From: Paenibacillus sp. YN15
Lineage (GTDB): Bacteria; Bacillota; Bacilli; Paenibacillales; NBRC-103111
Direction of reading: 5' to 3'
DNA: 64,000 bases
NCBI RefSeq assembly: GCF_003285005.1
Contig: NZ_QMFA01000020.1
Location: 58,015 to 122,014, forward strand
This document shows, in pieces, positions 43,934-53,050 of the stretch. Under the pieces are notes generated by a model. That model was not told where the DNA came from, did no database searches, and worked only from the letters and a program-made list of their open reading frames with translations. Position numbers and translations under genes: made by a program. Within the stretch, counting starts at the first letter, position 1. Every line of letters begins with the position of its first letter.

Positions 43934-44830
43934 TCAGCCTTTTACAGAGCCGATCAATACGCCCTTGACAAAGTGCTTCTGCAAGAACGGGTATACCAGC
44001 AGGATGGGAGTGATAGCAATAACCACAGAAGCGGCCTTGATGGCTTCCGGCGTCAGGAGAACAACGGCTGCGCCTTCGCTCCCGCCGCCATTGTTGAGCA
44101 AGCTCTGGTCCACCTGCTTAATCATCTGGTAGAGCTTCAGCATCATCGTCTGCAGGCTGGACCGGGTAATATACAGCATGACATTGAAGTAGGAGTTCCA
44201 CCAGCCTACTGCGTAGAACAAGGACAGCGCCGCCAGAATCGGCTTGCACAGCGGCATCATAATCTGGATCAGAATCCGCCAGTTTCCCGCCCCGTCTATG
44301 GAGGCCGACTCCTCGATTTCCTCGGGAAGCCCCTCCATAAAGCTTTTCATCACAAACATGTTATAGGTACTGATCAAGGCGGGCAGCCATAACGCCCAAT
44401 AGGAATCCATCAAACCGAGGGATTTGATCAGGATGAAATTGGGAATCATGCCGGCCACAAAAATCATTGTGAAGGTAATGAACATAAGCAGGAGGCCGCG
44501 TCCGTACAGCCGTTTCCGGGATAAGGGATACGCCGCCATAATGGTCATGACCATATTGAGCACCGTTCCCACTGCTGTGACAATAACGGTGTTGCCCATG
44601 GCCCTGAACAGTTGGCCGTCCTCCAGCAGCCGTTTGTACGACTCCACATTAAATTCCACGGGCCACAGGAATACCTCCCCCGCCGTAATCGCCCGGCTGC
44701 TGCTGAAGGAAGCGGCAATTTCATACCAGAAGGGATATAGAGTAATCAAGGACAAGCACGCCAGAAGCAAATAGTTCACGGATGCGGCCACCCGGTATCC
44801 GGGCGTAAGGCCGCCGCGGTTGCTGCGCAT
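43934..44830 (-). CDS. ABC sugar permease, LplC/YtcP type, locus 3
   Basis: About 298 residues with six membrane spans, EAA loop (EEIEESASIDGAGNW) and the tail HFVKGVLIGSVKG. The ATG at 44830 starts 2 bases after the partner permease stop; a TTG three codons earlier would overlap it. It differs from the locus 1 and 2 homologues by an inserted stretch of about 10 residues (QSLLNNGGGSEGAAV) before the last span. Confidence 0.9.
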   Translation of the reverse strand: MRSNRGGLTPGYRVAASVNYLLLACLSLITLYPFWYEIAASFSSSRAITAGEVFLWPVEFNVESYKRLLEDGQLFRAMGNTVIVTAVGTVLNMVMTIMAAYPLSRKRLYGRGLLLMFITFTMIFVAGMIPNFILIKSLGLMDSYWALWLPALISTYNMFVMKSFMEGLPEEIEESASIDGAGNWRILIQIMMPLCKPILAALSLFYAVGWWNSYFNVMLYITRSSLQTMMLKLYQMIKQVDQSLLNNGGGSEGAAVVLLTPEAIKAASVVIAITPILLVYPFLQKHFVKGVLIGSVKG

Positions 44831-44832
44831 AG

Positions 44833-45738
44833 TTACCAAAGCCCCCTTTCGCCAAATAAACGGATAATTTTGTTGACGCTGACTACCAGCACCAGACTGA
44901 TGGCCGACTGGAACAGGCCCAGCGCAGTTGTGTAGCTGTAGTTCATGTTCTGCAATCCGATGCGGTACACGTAAGTGCTGATGACATCCGCCACATCCAG
45001 CACAGAATCGTTCTGCAGGGAGAGGGTTTGCTCCAGCCCCACATCCATCATGCTGCCCATTCGCAGGATCAGCAGAATAGCGATGGTGCCCCGTATGCCG
45101 GGAAGGGTAATATGCCAGATTTGCCTCAGCTTGCTGGCCCCGTCAATCTTGGCCGCTTCGTACAGCTGCGGATCGATGGCAGACATGGCAGCCAGGTACA
45201 GAATCGTTCCCCAGCCCGCCTCTCTCCAGATGGAGGACAGGGTGTACGCCACCGGCCACCAGCCCGAGTTGGCCATGAAATAAATCGGTTCCATCCCAAA
45301 AACATGATGCAGGATCAGGTTCACCACGCCGGTGCTAGGGGACAGCAGGGCAATCAGAATACCGCCCAGCACAGCCCAGGAAATAAAGTGGGGAATGTAT
45401 AGCAGGTTTTGAATGACCCGCTTGAAGCCCTCCAGCCGAATCTCATTGAGCATCAGAGCCAGAATAATTGGAACCGGAAAGCCGAAGGCCAGGCTGTATA
45501 CATTCAATAGCAAGGTGTTGCGCAGCACTCTCCAGAAGTCGGCGCTTTGAAACAGCATATGAAAATGCTTCAGGCCCACCCAGTCGCTTCCGAAAATTCC
45601 ATCCACAAAACGGTAATTCTTAAAAGCAATGATTTCCCCGACCATCGGGGAGTATTTGAACAACAAGTAAAACGAAACCACCGGAAGAAGCATGACATAC
45701 AGGGATTTATTCTGCATGATCCGTTTCCGTACAGACAT
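44833..45738 (-). CDS. ABC sugar permease, LplB type, locus 3
   Basis: About 301 residues. ATG at 45738 with GGAGGG nine bases upstream. Shows the YVMLLPVVSFYLLFKYSPMVG start, EAA loop (PQLYEAAKIDGASKL) and tail LGLFQSAISLVLVVSVNKI. First gene of the locus 3 transporter operon, with two copies of the locus 3 operator motif just upstream. Confidence 0.92.
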   Translation of the reverse strand: MSVRKRIMQNKSLYVMLLPVVSFYLLFKYSPMVGEIIAFKNYRFVDGIFGSDWVGLKHFHMLFQSADFWRVLRNTLLLNVYSLAFGFPVPIILALMLNEIRLEGFKRVIQNLLYIPHFISWAVLGGILIALLSPSTGVVNLILHHVFGMEPIYFMANSGWWPVAYTLSSIWREAGWGTILYLAAMSAIDPQLYEAAKIDGASKLRQIWHITLPGIRGTIAILLILRMGSMMDVGLEQTLSLQNDSVLDVADVISTYVYRIGLQNMNYSYTTALGLFQSAISLVLVVSVNKIIRLFGERGLW

Positions 45739-45845
45739 AAGCGCGATCCCTCCTGAGTAACTGCCCAAGCTTGCAAGCTGTGCATTGGATGATGTCCTCA
45801 TCCTATCCGGCCGCGGCGGATTACGCTAGCGATTCCTTCTGGGAT

Positions 45846-45906
45846 AGGTCGCTTTTCTTTGGAATGGGGCAGTCGCAATTTTTTCCCAAGGTCATTTTTC
45901 TTTCGA
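45846..45906. promoter_or_regulatory. Two copies of the locus 3 operator-like motif
   Basis: AGGTCGCTTTTCTTTGGA (45846-45863) and AGGTCATTTTTCTTTCGA (45889-45906), 15 of 18 bases shared, spaced 43 bases start to start (about four helical turns), in front of the locus 3 permease gene. A third copy lies upstream of the regulator gene at 48399. This layout fits binding sites of the AraC sensor-regulator encoded between them. Confidence 0.55.
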
Positions 45907-45924
45907 TTTTGGCCCACAAGACGC

Positions 45925-45960
45925 AAAAAAAAAGCCGATGAGCAATCATTCATCAGCTTT
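45925..45960 (-). terminator. Terminator after the locus 3 regulator gene
   Basis: Eleven-base stem AAAGCTGATGA / TCATCGGCTTT with one G-T pair, loop of 8, followed on the minus strand by a run of T residues. One of the clearest terminators in the window. Confidence 0.88.
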
Positions 45961-45993
45961 CTCTTTTACAAATTGGTCTCATTCTTTTCCCTG

Positions 45994-48309
45994 TCAGTCA
46001 TCCGCCTGTTCGTTGGCCAATATCCGCTCCCGGTATTCCGTGGGAGTCAGGCCCGTATACTTCTTGAAGGTTCTCATGAAGCTGCGGCTATTGGTATAGC
46101 CTATGGCGTCCGAGATTTCATTGATTTTAATATTCTTGTCCTTCAGCAATTCCTTGGAGGCGCGAATCCGGGTTTCGATCAAATAATCGATAAAGTTTCC
46201 TTCCGCATGATCCTTGAAGAGCTTGCTGATATAGGTGGGATTCAGGTGAAATTCATCCGCCAGCTGATCCAGGGAAAGGGCGCTGTCCGAATAATGCTCC
46301 TGGATGTACACCAGAATGTTGTCGATGGTGTCGCTTTTGCCCCGTTGGCTGCGCCGTTCCTCAATAGCGGAGGCCAAACCGGACATAAAGGAGCTTACCA
46401 ACTGCTCCGCCTGCCTCCAGTTTTCGCATTGATGAATCCGATCATGCAAATTGCCTGCTTTCCCCTTCAGCTCATCGGTGTTCATGCCCAGTGCTTCCAC
46501 CGTCTGCAGAGCCCGAACCGCCAACTCGAAGGAAAATTGCCGGATCAGGTCGGGAGACAGATTGCTTCGGACTGCCGCCTGATAAGCCTCCGACAGCAAG
46601 CTGTCCATCTTGTCCGGATCGGTCTGCTTCAGAGCCTCCAGAATCCGGTCGATGCGCTGGACGAATTGAAGATAATCCTGACTGTCCGTTGTCTGCAAAT
46701 CTTCAATGGAAATAACCGTGTGAATGCCTGTCATCATCTTGTAGCGCAAGGCCTGCTGGGATTCTCCATAGGACAGGGGAATATCCTTCATATCCTGATA
46801 GCATCTGCCTACACCCGCGGTAACGGTCACGCCTATTTGCCTGCGCATAATATCCAGTATTTGCTCCAGCAAGGCGGCAGCCCTCAGATGGTTCTGGGCT
46901 TCATCGCCTTCCGCAAAGCTGAGCAGAATAACCGCGCGGCCCCCGCCTATGTCAATGGCAAGCCCGGCATTCTCCCGGTTGATAATCTCCTCGGCCACAT
47001 TGCACAAGGCATAGGTATAGAGAATCTCATCCTTGGGATCGATTCCCCCCTCCTTGCCCACTTCCGCTGTCACCACCACAAACCATTCCGGCAGCAGCCG
47101 CCCTCCGGTAAATTCCAAATGATTCTTCACCATGGAATAATCCGTCCGGTATCCCACCAGCATGTCCATGACGGTCCGCCACTTCAGCATCGGCTTGGAA
47201 TCCCGCACCTGCCGCTCCAGATTCTCGCGGTCCAGGAACATCTGGTCAAAGACCGTTTCAAGATAAGAGAAGCTTTGGTGAGCGGCGGACATCCCCCCTA
47301 TTTTCTGATGGCTGTATTTCCCGGAGAGCTTGCCAAGCAGCAGGTCCATTGGCCGGAAGGTCTGGATGCTGAAGTAGAAGATCAGGATAATGGCAATCAG
47401 AAACATGACGGCGGTAAACGCCAGGAGCAAATTGCGGGTCACGATTAGAGGCCCGTACGCCTGGCTCTCCGGCACGATGCTGACGATTTTCCAGCCGGTG
47501 TACCCGGACGTTTTATAGAATACCGATTGTTTGACGCCGTCCAGGGTTATGCCGAAGGAGCCGCTTTTTTCCCCGGTCAAGATACGCTCAATATATGGAA
47601 GCTCTTTCATATTGCTGTACAGCTTGCTTTTGTCGCTGTGGGTCACCACGTCCCCATTGTCTGCAATCACAAAGGTGAGCCCCTGGTAGCCCTCTTCATA
47701 AATATCATGAATCATCCGGTAGAGTACCGCTTCATTCATATTAACCGCCAGAAGTCCCGTCCGGTGGCCGGGGGCGCTGACAGCGGGATAGGAGCGGATC
47801 AGCGTCACCACATCCCGCTTGGTTGCTCCATCCCAGATTTGATGGGTGGGCAGCCATTGGAAGTAGCCCTTCATATTTAAATACTCGGTCAGCCATTTAT
47901 TTTCGGATATGTCCTTGTTCATAAAGGTCTTTTCCGACAGGATATTTCCGCTCTTATCGGAATAGACAAAAATGGAGGAGAAATGGGGATTCCGGTTCAG
48001 GAAGCTGCTCATCTTCTCATTAATGGCATAGAAGCTGGCATACCGTTCCGGCTCATCCTTATAAACATTGCCCATGAAATAAGCAAAATCCAAATCATTG
48101 GTCAGCTCCAGCAAATCCTTCTCGATCTGCTGAAAGGCCATCTCCATTTTCTGATCGAACTGTTTGAGCAAAGCGTAATTGGTTTCCGTAAGCTGGCGGC
48201 GCAGGCCTCCCACTGTTCCCAGGTAAGAAAAGAGAAAGGTCAGGGTAATGACCGTAAGCAGGAGCCCCCCATAAATAAGCATAATTTTTTTGGTAAAGGT
48301 GAACTTCAT
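45994..48309 (-). CDS. Membrane-anchored AraC sensor-regulator, locus 3
   Basis: A 771-residue one-protein sensor and regulator. ATG at 48309 with GAGGGAG eight bases upstream. Spans at about 7-30 and 280-305 flank an extracytoplasmic sensor of Cache type (VYSDKSGNILSE ... GLTFVIADNGDVVTHS). The cytoplasmic half has a degenerate cyclase-like segment (about 390-540) and an AraC double HTH at about 665-765 (INEISDAIGYTNSRSFMRTFKKYTG-like). Such proteins join signal perception and DNA binding without a kinase. It lies upstream of the locus 3 transporter operon on the same strand. Confidence 0.9.
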   Translation of the reverse strand: MKFTFTKKIMLIYGGLLLTVITLTFLFSYLGTVGGLRRQLTETNYALLKQFDQKMEMAFQQIEKDLLELTNDLDFAYFMGNVYKDEPERYASFYAINEKMSSFLNRNPHFSSIFVYSDKSGNILSEKTFMNKDISENKWLTEYLNMKGYFQWLPTHQIWDGATKRDVVTLIRSYPAVSAPGHRTGLLAVNMNEAVLYRMIHDIYEEGYQGLTFVIADNGDVVTHSDKSKLYSNMKELPYIERILTGEKSGSFGITLDGVKQSVFYKTSGYTGWKIVSIVPESQAYGPLIVTRNLLLAFTAVMFLIAIILIFYFSIQTFRPMDLLLGKLSGKYSHQKIGGMSAAHQSFSYLETVFDQMFLDRENLERQVRDSKPMLKWRTVMDMLVGYRTDYSMVKNHLEFTGGRLLPEWFVVVTAEVGKEGGIDPKDEILYTYALCNVAEEIINRENAGLAIDIGGGRAVILLSFAEGDEAQNHLRAAALLEQILDIMRRQIGVTVTAGVGRCYQDMKDIPLSYGESQQALRYKMMTGIHTVISIEDLQTTDSQDYLQFVQRIDRILEALKQTDPDKMDSLLSEAYQAAVRSNLSPDLIRQFSFELAVRALQTVEALGMNTDELKGKAGNLHDRIHQCENWRQAEQLVSSFMSGLASAIEERRSQRGKSDTIDNILVYIQEHYSDSALSLDQLADEFHLNPTYISKLFKDHAEGNFIDYLIETRIRASKELLKDKNIKINEISDAIGYTNSRSFMRTFKKYTGLTPTEYRERILANEQADD

Positions 48310-48398
48310 CAGCTTCGCTCCCTCGGTGAAATTCGCTTCCATAGTCTATCCATTGTACATGGAGCGCAAATCATTGCCTACTGCCATCTTTTTATGCC

Positions 48399-48417
48399 AG
48401 GTCGCTTTTCTTTAGGA
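48399..48417. promoter_or_regulatory. Third copy of the locus 3 operator-like motif
   Basis: AGGTCGCTTTTCTTTAGGA, identical to the 45846 copy over its first 15 bases, 90 bases upstream of the AraC sensor-regulator ATG. It suggests autoregulation and shared control with the transporter operon. Confidence 0.55.
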
Positions 48418-48422
48418 GCCAA

Positions 48423-48455
48423 AAAAAGAAAGCCCATTCTATAAAAGAAGGGCTT
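48423..48455 (-). terminator. Terminator overlapping the methyltransferase gene end
   Basis: Stem AAGCCCTTCT / AGAATGGGCTT with one bulge followed on the minus strand by TCTTTTTTT. The stop codon of the methyltransferase gene lies in the stem. Insulates the restriction-modification pair from locus 3. Confidence 0.75.
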
Positions 48456-50187
48456 GACCTTTCAATAACTCCATATACTGTTGGTAGTCGTCAGGCGTCA
48501 GTGAAGCTATTTCCTCTGACTCGACTTTTATTACGTCAAATACAGCCTTGATCTCCTCAAAGGTTGTATTCTGAGCGGCCTTGTATAAGTCAATCCGCAT
48601 CAAAATATCTTTGGTGTATGGCCTTTTCTCATCCAAAAATACAACGGATTGCAAGAAGTCCTGCACAATCGAACCATTTAGGACTGCAAATGTAAACGAG
48701 GCTGTTTTCATATCGTCGAATGGCAGGAAGTAGCAGGTGTCGTCTAACATTACTGCTTTGCCGTTTATCGGGGGAACCAATGTAAAAGCGGATTTTTTGT
48801 ACATGCCCGATATTGCCACCTTGTACGCCGAAAACGAATAATCGCCAACGCCAAAAATTGAAAAATCAGGTTTTCCTTTATAGATACTTGACTTTCTGGC
48901 TTCAAATTGCTTTTTGTGATTCGTTAAATATCTCCAAGTATTAGGGAAGTCGCGCTCAATAGGAGCCGTTTCCTCGCCGATACTCTTTTGGGTAACAATC
49001 ACTTTTTTTCTTGGGCTTTCCGTTATCACACTTGTTTTAAGGTCAGAGCTTTTTAACAAATCAAATACTAAAGCATCCTCAATTTCCACAGCCTCTTTAA
49101 GTTTATTGGTCAGCCGGCCTTCCGCGAAATCCAGTTCCATGACACTGGAGCAATCATGCTTAATGCCGGACCTCCAAGTAAACTGGCAGCAATGATCAAT
49201 CATGGATGAATGTTTGTACTTTTCGATGTTGGATACGAATTTATGATTATGCCACCCGAAAGTAGATACTTTATGATCAGGCTCGTCTAATTTATAGGTG
49301 TCACATACTATTTTATCTGCTTTCCCGCCCAACCTGGCCACAAATAATGAAGCATCTGCAGCCGCATTAAAGTCCTTCTTGGCGTCAATGTTCAATAGCT
49401 TCATATCGGTAATATGAAAATTCTTTTTAGGCAGATCCTGCACGAGCTTTTTGGCAACCGAGTTTTTACATAACATGGCAAACGTACCGTTGCAATTCTT
49501 AAAGGTCTCAAGCATCATTAACATAATGTACTCGCAGATATCAAAATTACTCTTTCCCGTTAAAGCATCCAGCCCTTTATGTTCCTTAAAGTTTTGTTTT
49601 TTCGGAAGGTTTTTTGAATCCAGAGAGCCTAGCTCCGAATTGGTAACCCACGGCGGATTTCCAAGGATTAAGATTTCCTCTTGCGGATTAAATAAAGCTC
49701 TATCAAATGAATGAGTAAAAATATCATCATGGAACAACTGAATATCGGGCTTTTCCCATGTCCGATTTAGGGCTTCCGCTTGATGAAATAATGCTTGTTT
49801 GGAAAGCCAATGGTAGTTTTTTTGAATTTCGACGGCATAAACCTTCCGCAGCTTCGGGAAACATTCGATAGCGCTGCGAATGAAATTGCCTTTGCCGAAG
49901 GTTGGCTCAATCACCACAGCAGGATTTATTTGATAATGGGCAAGTAAATAATGGCAAACCTGTGAAGCGAGATGGGAGGGGGTTTGGAAATCGCCAAACT
50001 CCCGTTCACCCTGAACAATCCGCTCCATATCCAATGACTTAAACTCCTCAAGCTCGTCAGCGGATTGAAAAAAATCTCTGATGCCTGTAATGCTGTGAAG
50101 TTTTCCGTTAATGGCCTTAAGGTCTGATGAGGAGAGCAATATATCGTTGAGGGCCGGTTTCATTAAGACATCCACTTTCCCGATCAT
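48439..50187 (-). CDS. Type II N6-adenine DNA methyltransferase
   Basis: A 582-residue methyltransferase of the large type II class. The SAM-binding motif I appears as IEPTFGKGNF near residue 93, with an acidic strand end VYAVEI behind it; the catalytic motif IV is NPPW near residue 178, the form used by adenine-N6 enzymes. The C-terminal 300 residues should hold target recognition. The start overlaps the stop of the endonuclease gene (ATGA), so the pair is coupled with the nuclease first. AT-richer than the surrounding sugar genes, which fits transfer. It protects host DNA against the partner nuclease. Recognition site cannot be read. Confidence 0.88.
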   Translation of the reverse strand: MIGKVDVLMKPALNDILLSSSDLKAINGKLHSITGIRDFFQSADELEEFKSLDMERIVQGEREFGDFQTPSHLASQVCHYLLAHYQINPAVVIEPTFGKGNFIRSAIECFPKLRKVYAVEIQKNYHWLSKQALFHQAEALNRTWEKPDIQLFHDDIFTHSFDRALFNPQEEILILGNPPWVTNSELGSLDSKNLPKKQNFKEHKGLDALTGKSNFDICEYIMLMMLETFKNCNGTFAMLCKNSVAKKLVQDLPKKNFHITDMKLLNIDAKKDFNAAADASLFVARLGGKADKIVCDTYKLDEPDHKVSTFGWHNHKFVSNIEKYKHSSMIDHCCQFTWRSGIKHDCSSVMELDFAEGRLTNKLKEAVEIEDALVFDLLKSSDLKTSVITESPRKKVIVTQKSIGEETAPIERDFPNTWRYLTNHKKQFEARKSSIYKGKPDFSIFGVGDYSFSAYKVAISGMYKKSAFTLVPPINGKAVMLDDTCYFLPFDDMKTASFTFAVLNGSIVQDFLQSVVFLDEKRPYTKDILMRIDLYKAAQNTTFEEIKAVFDVIKVESEEIASLTPDDYQQYMELLKGQALLL

Positions 50188-50846
50188 ATAATCTTCACAA
50201 TTCCTTTAACTGAGTCTTTAGGGGTATCCACGATTCGCTTATACTGAAGTCTCCACTGGAGAGCATTGGAAATCGTAAGATAACCTTGTTTGGGGCGATT
50301 CTCCATGATTTCCTCGGCAAGCCCCTGAAAAATGATTTCATCGCCGGGGAAATTTTTATCATAGAAAAATCCGACCAGGTCATCGACATTGCCATTGTTG
50401 TCAAGGATTTGCCTTATCCCTTTTGTTGTCTGAAAGTCGCCCGTTCTCTTCTTATCGATGAATGCGCAGCTGATAAAGTTAAGCTTAGTTGTTTGTGTTT
50501 GGGGATCGTCCTTTTTGTCATAAACAAACAAAAGCAAATTATATCCAAGTCCGTATACCTTTTCTCTTGGAGACTTAAAAGGACAGGATGATTGCGGCTG
50601 CTTAATCGAAGTCACTTTAATGTCTGTATTAATATCATCCGACGGCAAATCAATGCCTTTTGCTGAACTGCCTATTTGAATTTCGTAAGCATCCGAGATG
50701 AAGGTCTGGAAAGCATGTTCAACAAAAGTCCCAACTGCCTTTCCGTCCGTAATTCCATAAAGCAATGGGTTTGCATACTGGGATTGTATAGCGCAGAACT
50801 CTACTGCTTTAACAAGTAAACGCGGGATCGTCAGGAGTTCTTTCAT
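50184..50846 (-). CDS. Type II restriction endonuclease
   Basis: A 220-residue protein directly upstream of and overlapping the methyltransferase. It carries a PD-(D/E)XK-like core around residues 60-80 (KGIDLPSDD ... TDIKVTSIKQPQ), followed by GLGYNLLLFVYDK, a pattern I associate with a small family of endonucleases paired with NPPW methyltransferases. Promoter-like TATGAT lies about 50 bases upstream. Function follows mainly from the coupling and motif; the cleavage site is unknown. Confidence 0.8.
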   Translation of the reverse strand: MKELLTIPRLLVKAVEFCAIQSQYANPLLYGITDGKAVGTFVEHAFQTFISDAYEIQIGSSAKGIDLPSDDINTDIKVTSIKQPQSSCPFKSPREKVYGLGYNLLLFVYDKKDDPQTQTTKLNFISCAFIDKKRTGDFQTTKGIRQILDNNGNVDDLVGFFYDKNFPGDEIIFQGLAEEIMENRPKQGYLTISNALQWRLQYKRIVDTPKDSVKGIVKII

Positions 50847-50966
50847 TTATTGCGTCACTCTCTCTTTAGTTTAATAGTCATATCATAGCACAGTATTCCC
50901 CCCCGGTACATGATGGCAGTCTGCCGCGGCAGCAAAAACCAAATCAATCGCCAGTGCGGTCTGCAT

Positions 50967-51416
50967 TCACGCGACAGATCGTCTATAAATACTCGTTGCC
51001 CAGCTAAGAGTGATCGCAAGCAGCGGGATCATAACGGCAAACGCCAAAAGAACCTTCATATCCCCAATTGTGCCGCCGGCTAATACGCGAGAGGCCTCGA
51101 CTACATAATACAGAGGGTTTAGGTGCGCGAGAACGCGCAGCCATACAGGCCCAAAGGATATGGGAAGCAAAACGCCTGCCAGCAAGGTAACCGGAAGCTG
51201 CAAGCCTGTGATGACAGCAGCCAAGGTGCCGATGTCTTTTAACAGGAGCCCTAAACTGCCGCTGACGGCAGATACCACAGCGGTCAATATGCTAAGAAGG
51301 AGCAGCAGAACGGCAAGCCCGCCAACGTGAATGTGAAACCCAGTGAAGCTGGACACACCAATGACAATAAGAGAAGGCAGCAAAAACATCACAACATCCT
51401 TCAACACGTTTCCCAT
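50967..51416 (-). pseudogene. Truncated ABC-2 type permease (C-terminal part)
   Basis: Roughly 150 residues, from [19 protein letters not shown] to the stop, form four or five membrane spans including LAHLNPLYYVVEASR, the signature near the end of DrrB/ABC-2 drug-exporter permeases. The first spans of a normal 240-260 residue permease are missing. The preceding bases belong to an ABC ATPase in another frame, so a deletion joined the two genes. Confidence 0.75.
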
Positions 51417-51599
51417 GAGGCGTGCCCTCCGCCACAATTTTCCCGTGATCCATAATGGCAAGCCGGTTGCTTAAAGGCGTCCGCTTCATCCAAATAATGG
51501 GTAGTCAAAAAAATGGTTGTGCCGCCCTCTTGCAGCCTTCTGATTTGTTCCCAAAGATTGGCGCGGTTTTGCGGATCAAGTCCGGTGGTCGGCTAATCG
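51417..51599 (-). pseudogene. ABC transporter ATPase remnant
   Basis: About 60 codons of an ABC ATPase survive, from just before the D-loop ([17 protein letters not shown]) through the H-loop ([11 protein letters not shown]) to the tail ([17 protein letters not shown]). An extra T near 51476 shifts the frame between the two halves, and Walker A, signature and Walker B parts are gone. Left of it follows the truncated permease, right of it the truncated surface protein. Originally a DrrA-type exporter ATPase with DrrB-type permease. Confidence 0.8.
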
Positions 51600-52479
51600 T
51601 GAGCGTGTCGGTCGTTTGATTGTTCGCCCCGTCACCGCTCCATTTGTACGAATATCCGGCTTCGAGCACGTCCGACGGTGATAACCCTCTTCCTTCGGCG
51701 GTAATCACCAGCGTTTTGCCGCCGAGAACCACAGCGCCGCTGGCAATGAAGCTGTCATTGTATTTTGCGATGATGGCTGAGCCATTGGACGCGCCGGCAT
51801 CCTCTGCCTTGAATTCAACCGTGTAGTAGTTGAGCGTTTTGGCAGCGGTTCCAGAAACGGCAACTGTTTCACCGGTGTCATCGCTGCCGTCAAAAATGTT
51901 ATATGTACCGTCGTAAACGGCAAATGTAACCGTGCCGCCAGTGCTGGAGCCGGTACCTTTTATTTCCCCATTCTGCCGGAGCGTGAACGATTTGCCATGG
52001 CCGTCAAACGGCTGGCCGTCTTTGCTGATGTCCAAGGTTACGTTGTAAGCGCTTGCGAAAGACTGCTGTATTGCGGTTAAATATACGGTTACACGGTAGT
52101 GCTTAACATTCGTTTCATCCTGCGAGACAACTTTGATGTACACATCATTTTCTCCCGCATGGAGAGAAATTGTATTCTGGTTTGCACTGAAATTCGAGTC
52201 ACTGTACAGCCCAACCGCCGCTGCGGAAGAAGCGACAACATCATCCGCCGTAATCTGGGTTTGCAAAACATTGACGCTGGCCGTGATCGGATTGTTTTGT
52301 TGTCCATCTCCTCCGCCCGGGGCGATCGTCTCCCCTGCCACGCTGATCAGCACAGCCTGGCTGGACCCGGCTGGATCGGCCGCAAGTGCTGTCAACGGCG
52401 CAAGGTTGGTGCCGATTGCCGACAGCATCATGGCCAAAACCAAGACCATGCTCAGAATCATGCGTTTTATTTTGCCCAC
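51505..52479 (-). CDS. Secreted sandwich protein, C-terminus lost at a recombination joint
   Basis: An exported protein starting at a GTG with GGAGGG eight bases upstream. Signal peptide 1-35; a cadherin-like beta-sandwich ([20 protein letters not shown] ... YRVTVYL) at about 45-140; further strand-rich repeats ([40 protein letters not shown]) to about 293. After TLTIS at about 51603 the last 30 residues read through an ABC ATPase remnant in the wrong frame, so the genuine C terminus, often an SLH or wall-anchoring region, is missing. The remaining gene may still be expressed but is not intact. Confidence 0.65.
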   Translation of the reverse strand: MGKIKRMILSMVLVLAMMLSAIGTNLAPLTALAADPAGSSQAVLISVAGETIAPGGGDGQQNNPITASVNVLQTQITADDVVASSAAAVGLYSDSNFSANQNTISLHAGENDVYIKVVSQDETNVKHYRVTVYLTAIQQSFASAYNVTLDISKDGQPFDGHGKSFTLRQNGEIKGTGSSTGGTVTFAVYDGTYNIFDGSDDTGETVAVSGTAAKTLNYYTVEFKAEDAGASNGSAIIAKYNDSFIASGAVVLGGKTLVITAEGRGLSPSDVLEAGYSYKWSGDGANNQTTDTLTISRPPDLIRKTAPIFGNKSEGCKRAAQPFF

Positions 52480-52807
52480 AGTTATTGCCCTCCTTATACA
52501 TATATTAGATTGTAGTAGGACAAAGCAGCCTTGGCCTTTTTGCCCATGCTACTATCATTGATTATATAAAACGGCGGCGCCTGTATGGAATGCAATATGG
52601 TATCTTGTCGGATGTACAATCGTACACTCATTTCAGAGTACAGAATATCCTGTAATTGGTTTGCTATTTGTGCAATAATCAGGTTTAGGGAGGAATTTGG
52701 AAAAGATTTCCTCACATGTGCCATCATATAGTCAAAACATGCAGATAATGTAAAAAGATTTCTATTATTTGATATGATAACGACAACTAGAACATTGAAG
52801 GAGAAAT

Positions 52808-52909
52808 ATGAATGGACATAAATCAACTTGTAATCCAGTATTGGAATCAGGCGAATTCTTGCGGGCCAACTGTGACTATCCTGGAAGTTGGAGCGGGGAA
52901 GTTGAGCGT
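52808..52909 (+). other. Short plus-strand frame with a ribosome site, possible gene scrap
   Basis: A 33-codon frame (MNGHKSTCNPVLESGEFLRA...) with AAGGAG four bases upstream, stopping at a TAG after which the same frame stays open for another 37 codons to the terminator at 52994. It may be the damaged start of a small gene. I do not recognise it. The rest of 52480-53050 shows no other gene. Confidence 0.25.
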
Positions 52910-52993
52910 TAGGCAAGCCCATTCGATAAATTCCAATTTGTTGAGCAGGCCAGCCTGTCTCTTCTTCCGGGGCGACTCATCAACTGCAATACA

Positions 52994-53019
52994 AAAAAAC
53001 TCCGCCGCAGAGGTGGAGT
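52994..53019 (-). terminator. Terminator after the locus 4 regulator gene
   Basis: Seven-base stem CTCCACC / GGCGGAG (one G-T pair) with a 5-base loop, followed on the minus strand by seven T residues. Lies 32 bases past the regulator stop. Confidence 0.82.
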
Positions 53020-53050
53020 TCATTAAATTTAGTTGTTTGTTGACCGGCGT

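Noticed and set aside
50921..50932. CTGCCGCGGCAG perfect 12-bp palindrome upstream of the endonuclease gene
   Set aside because: Could be a control site or a hairpin, but it is short, has no partner copy and no clear position relative to a promoter.
52494..52922. 142-codon minus-strand frame in the 52.5-52.9 kb gap
   Set aside because: No ribosome site or domain; overlaps the upstream region of the truncated surface protein gene. AT-rich filler.
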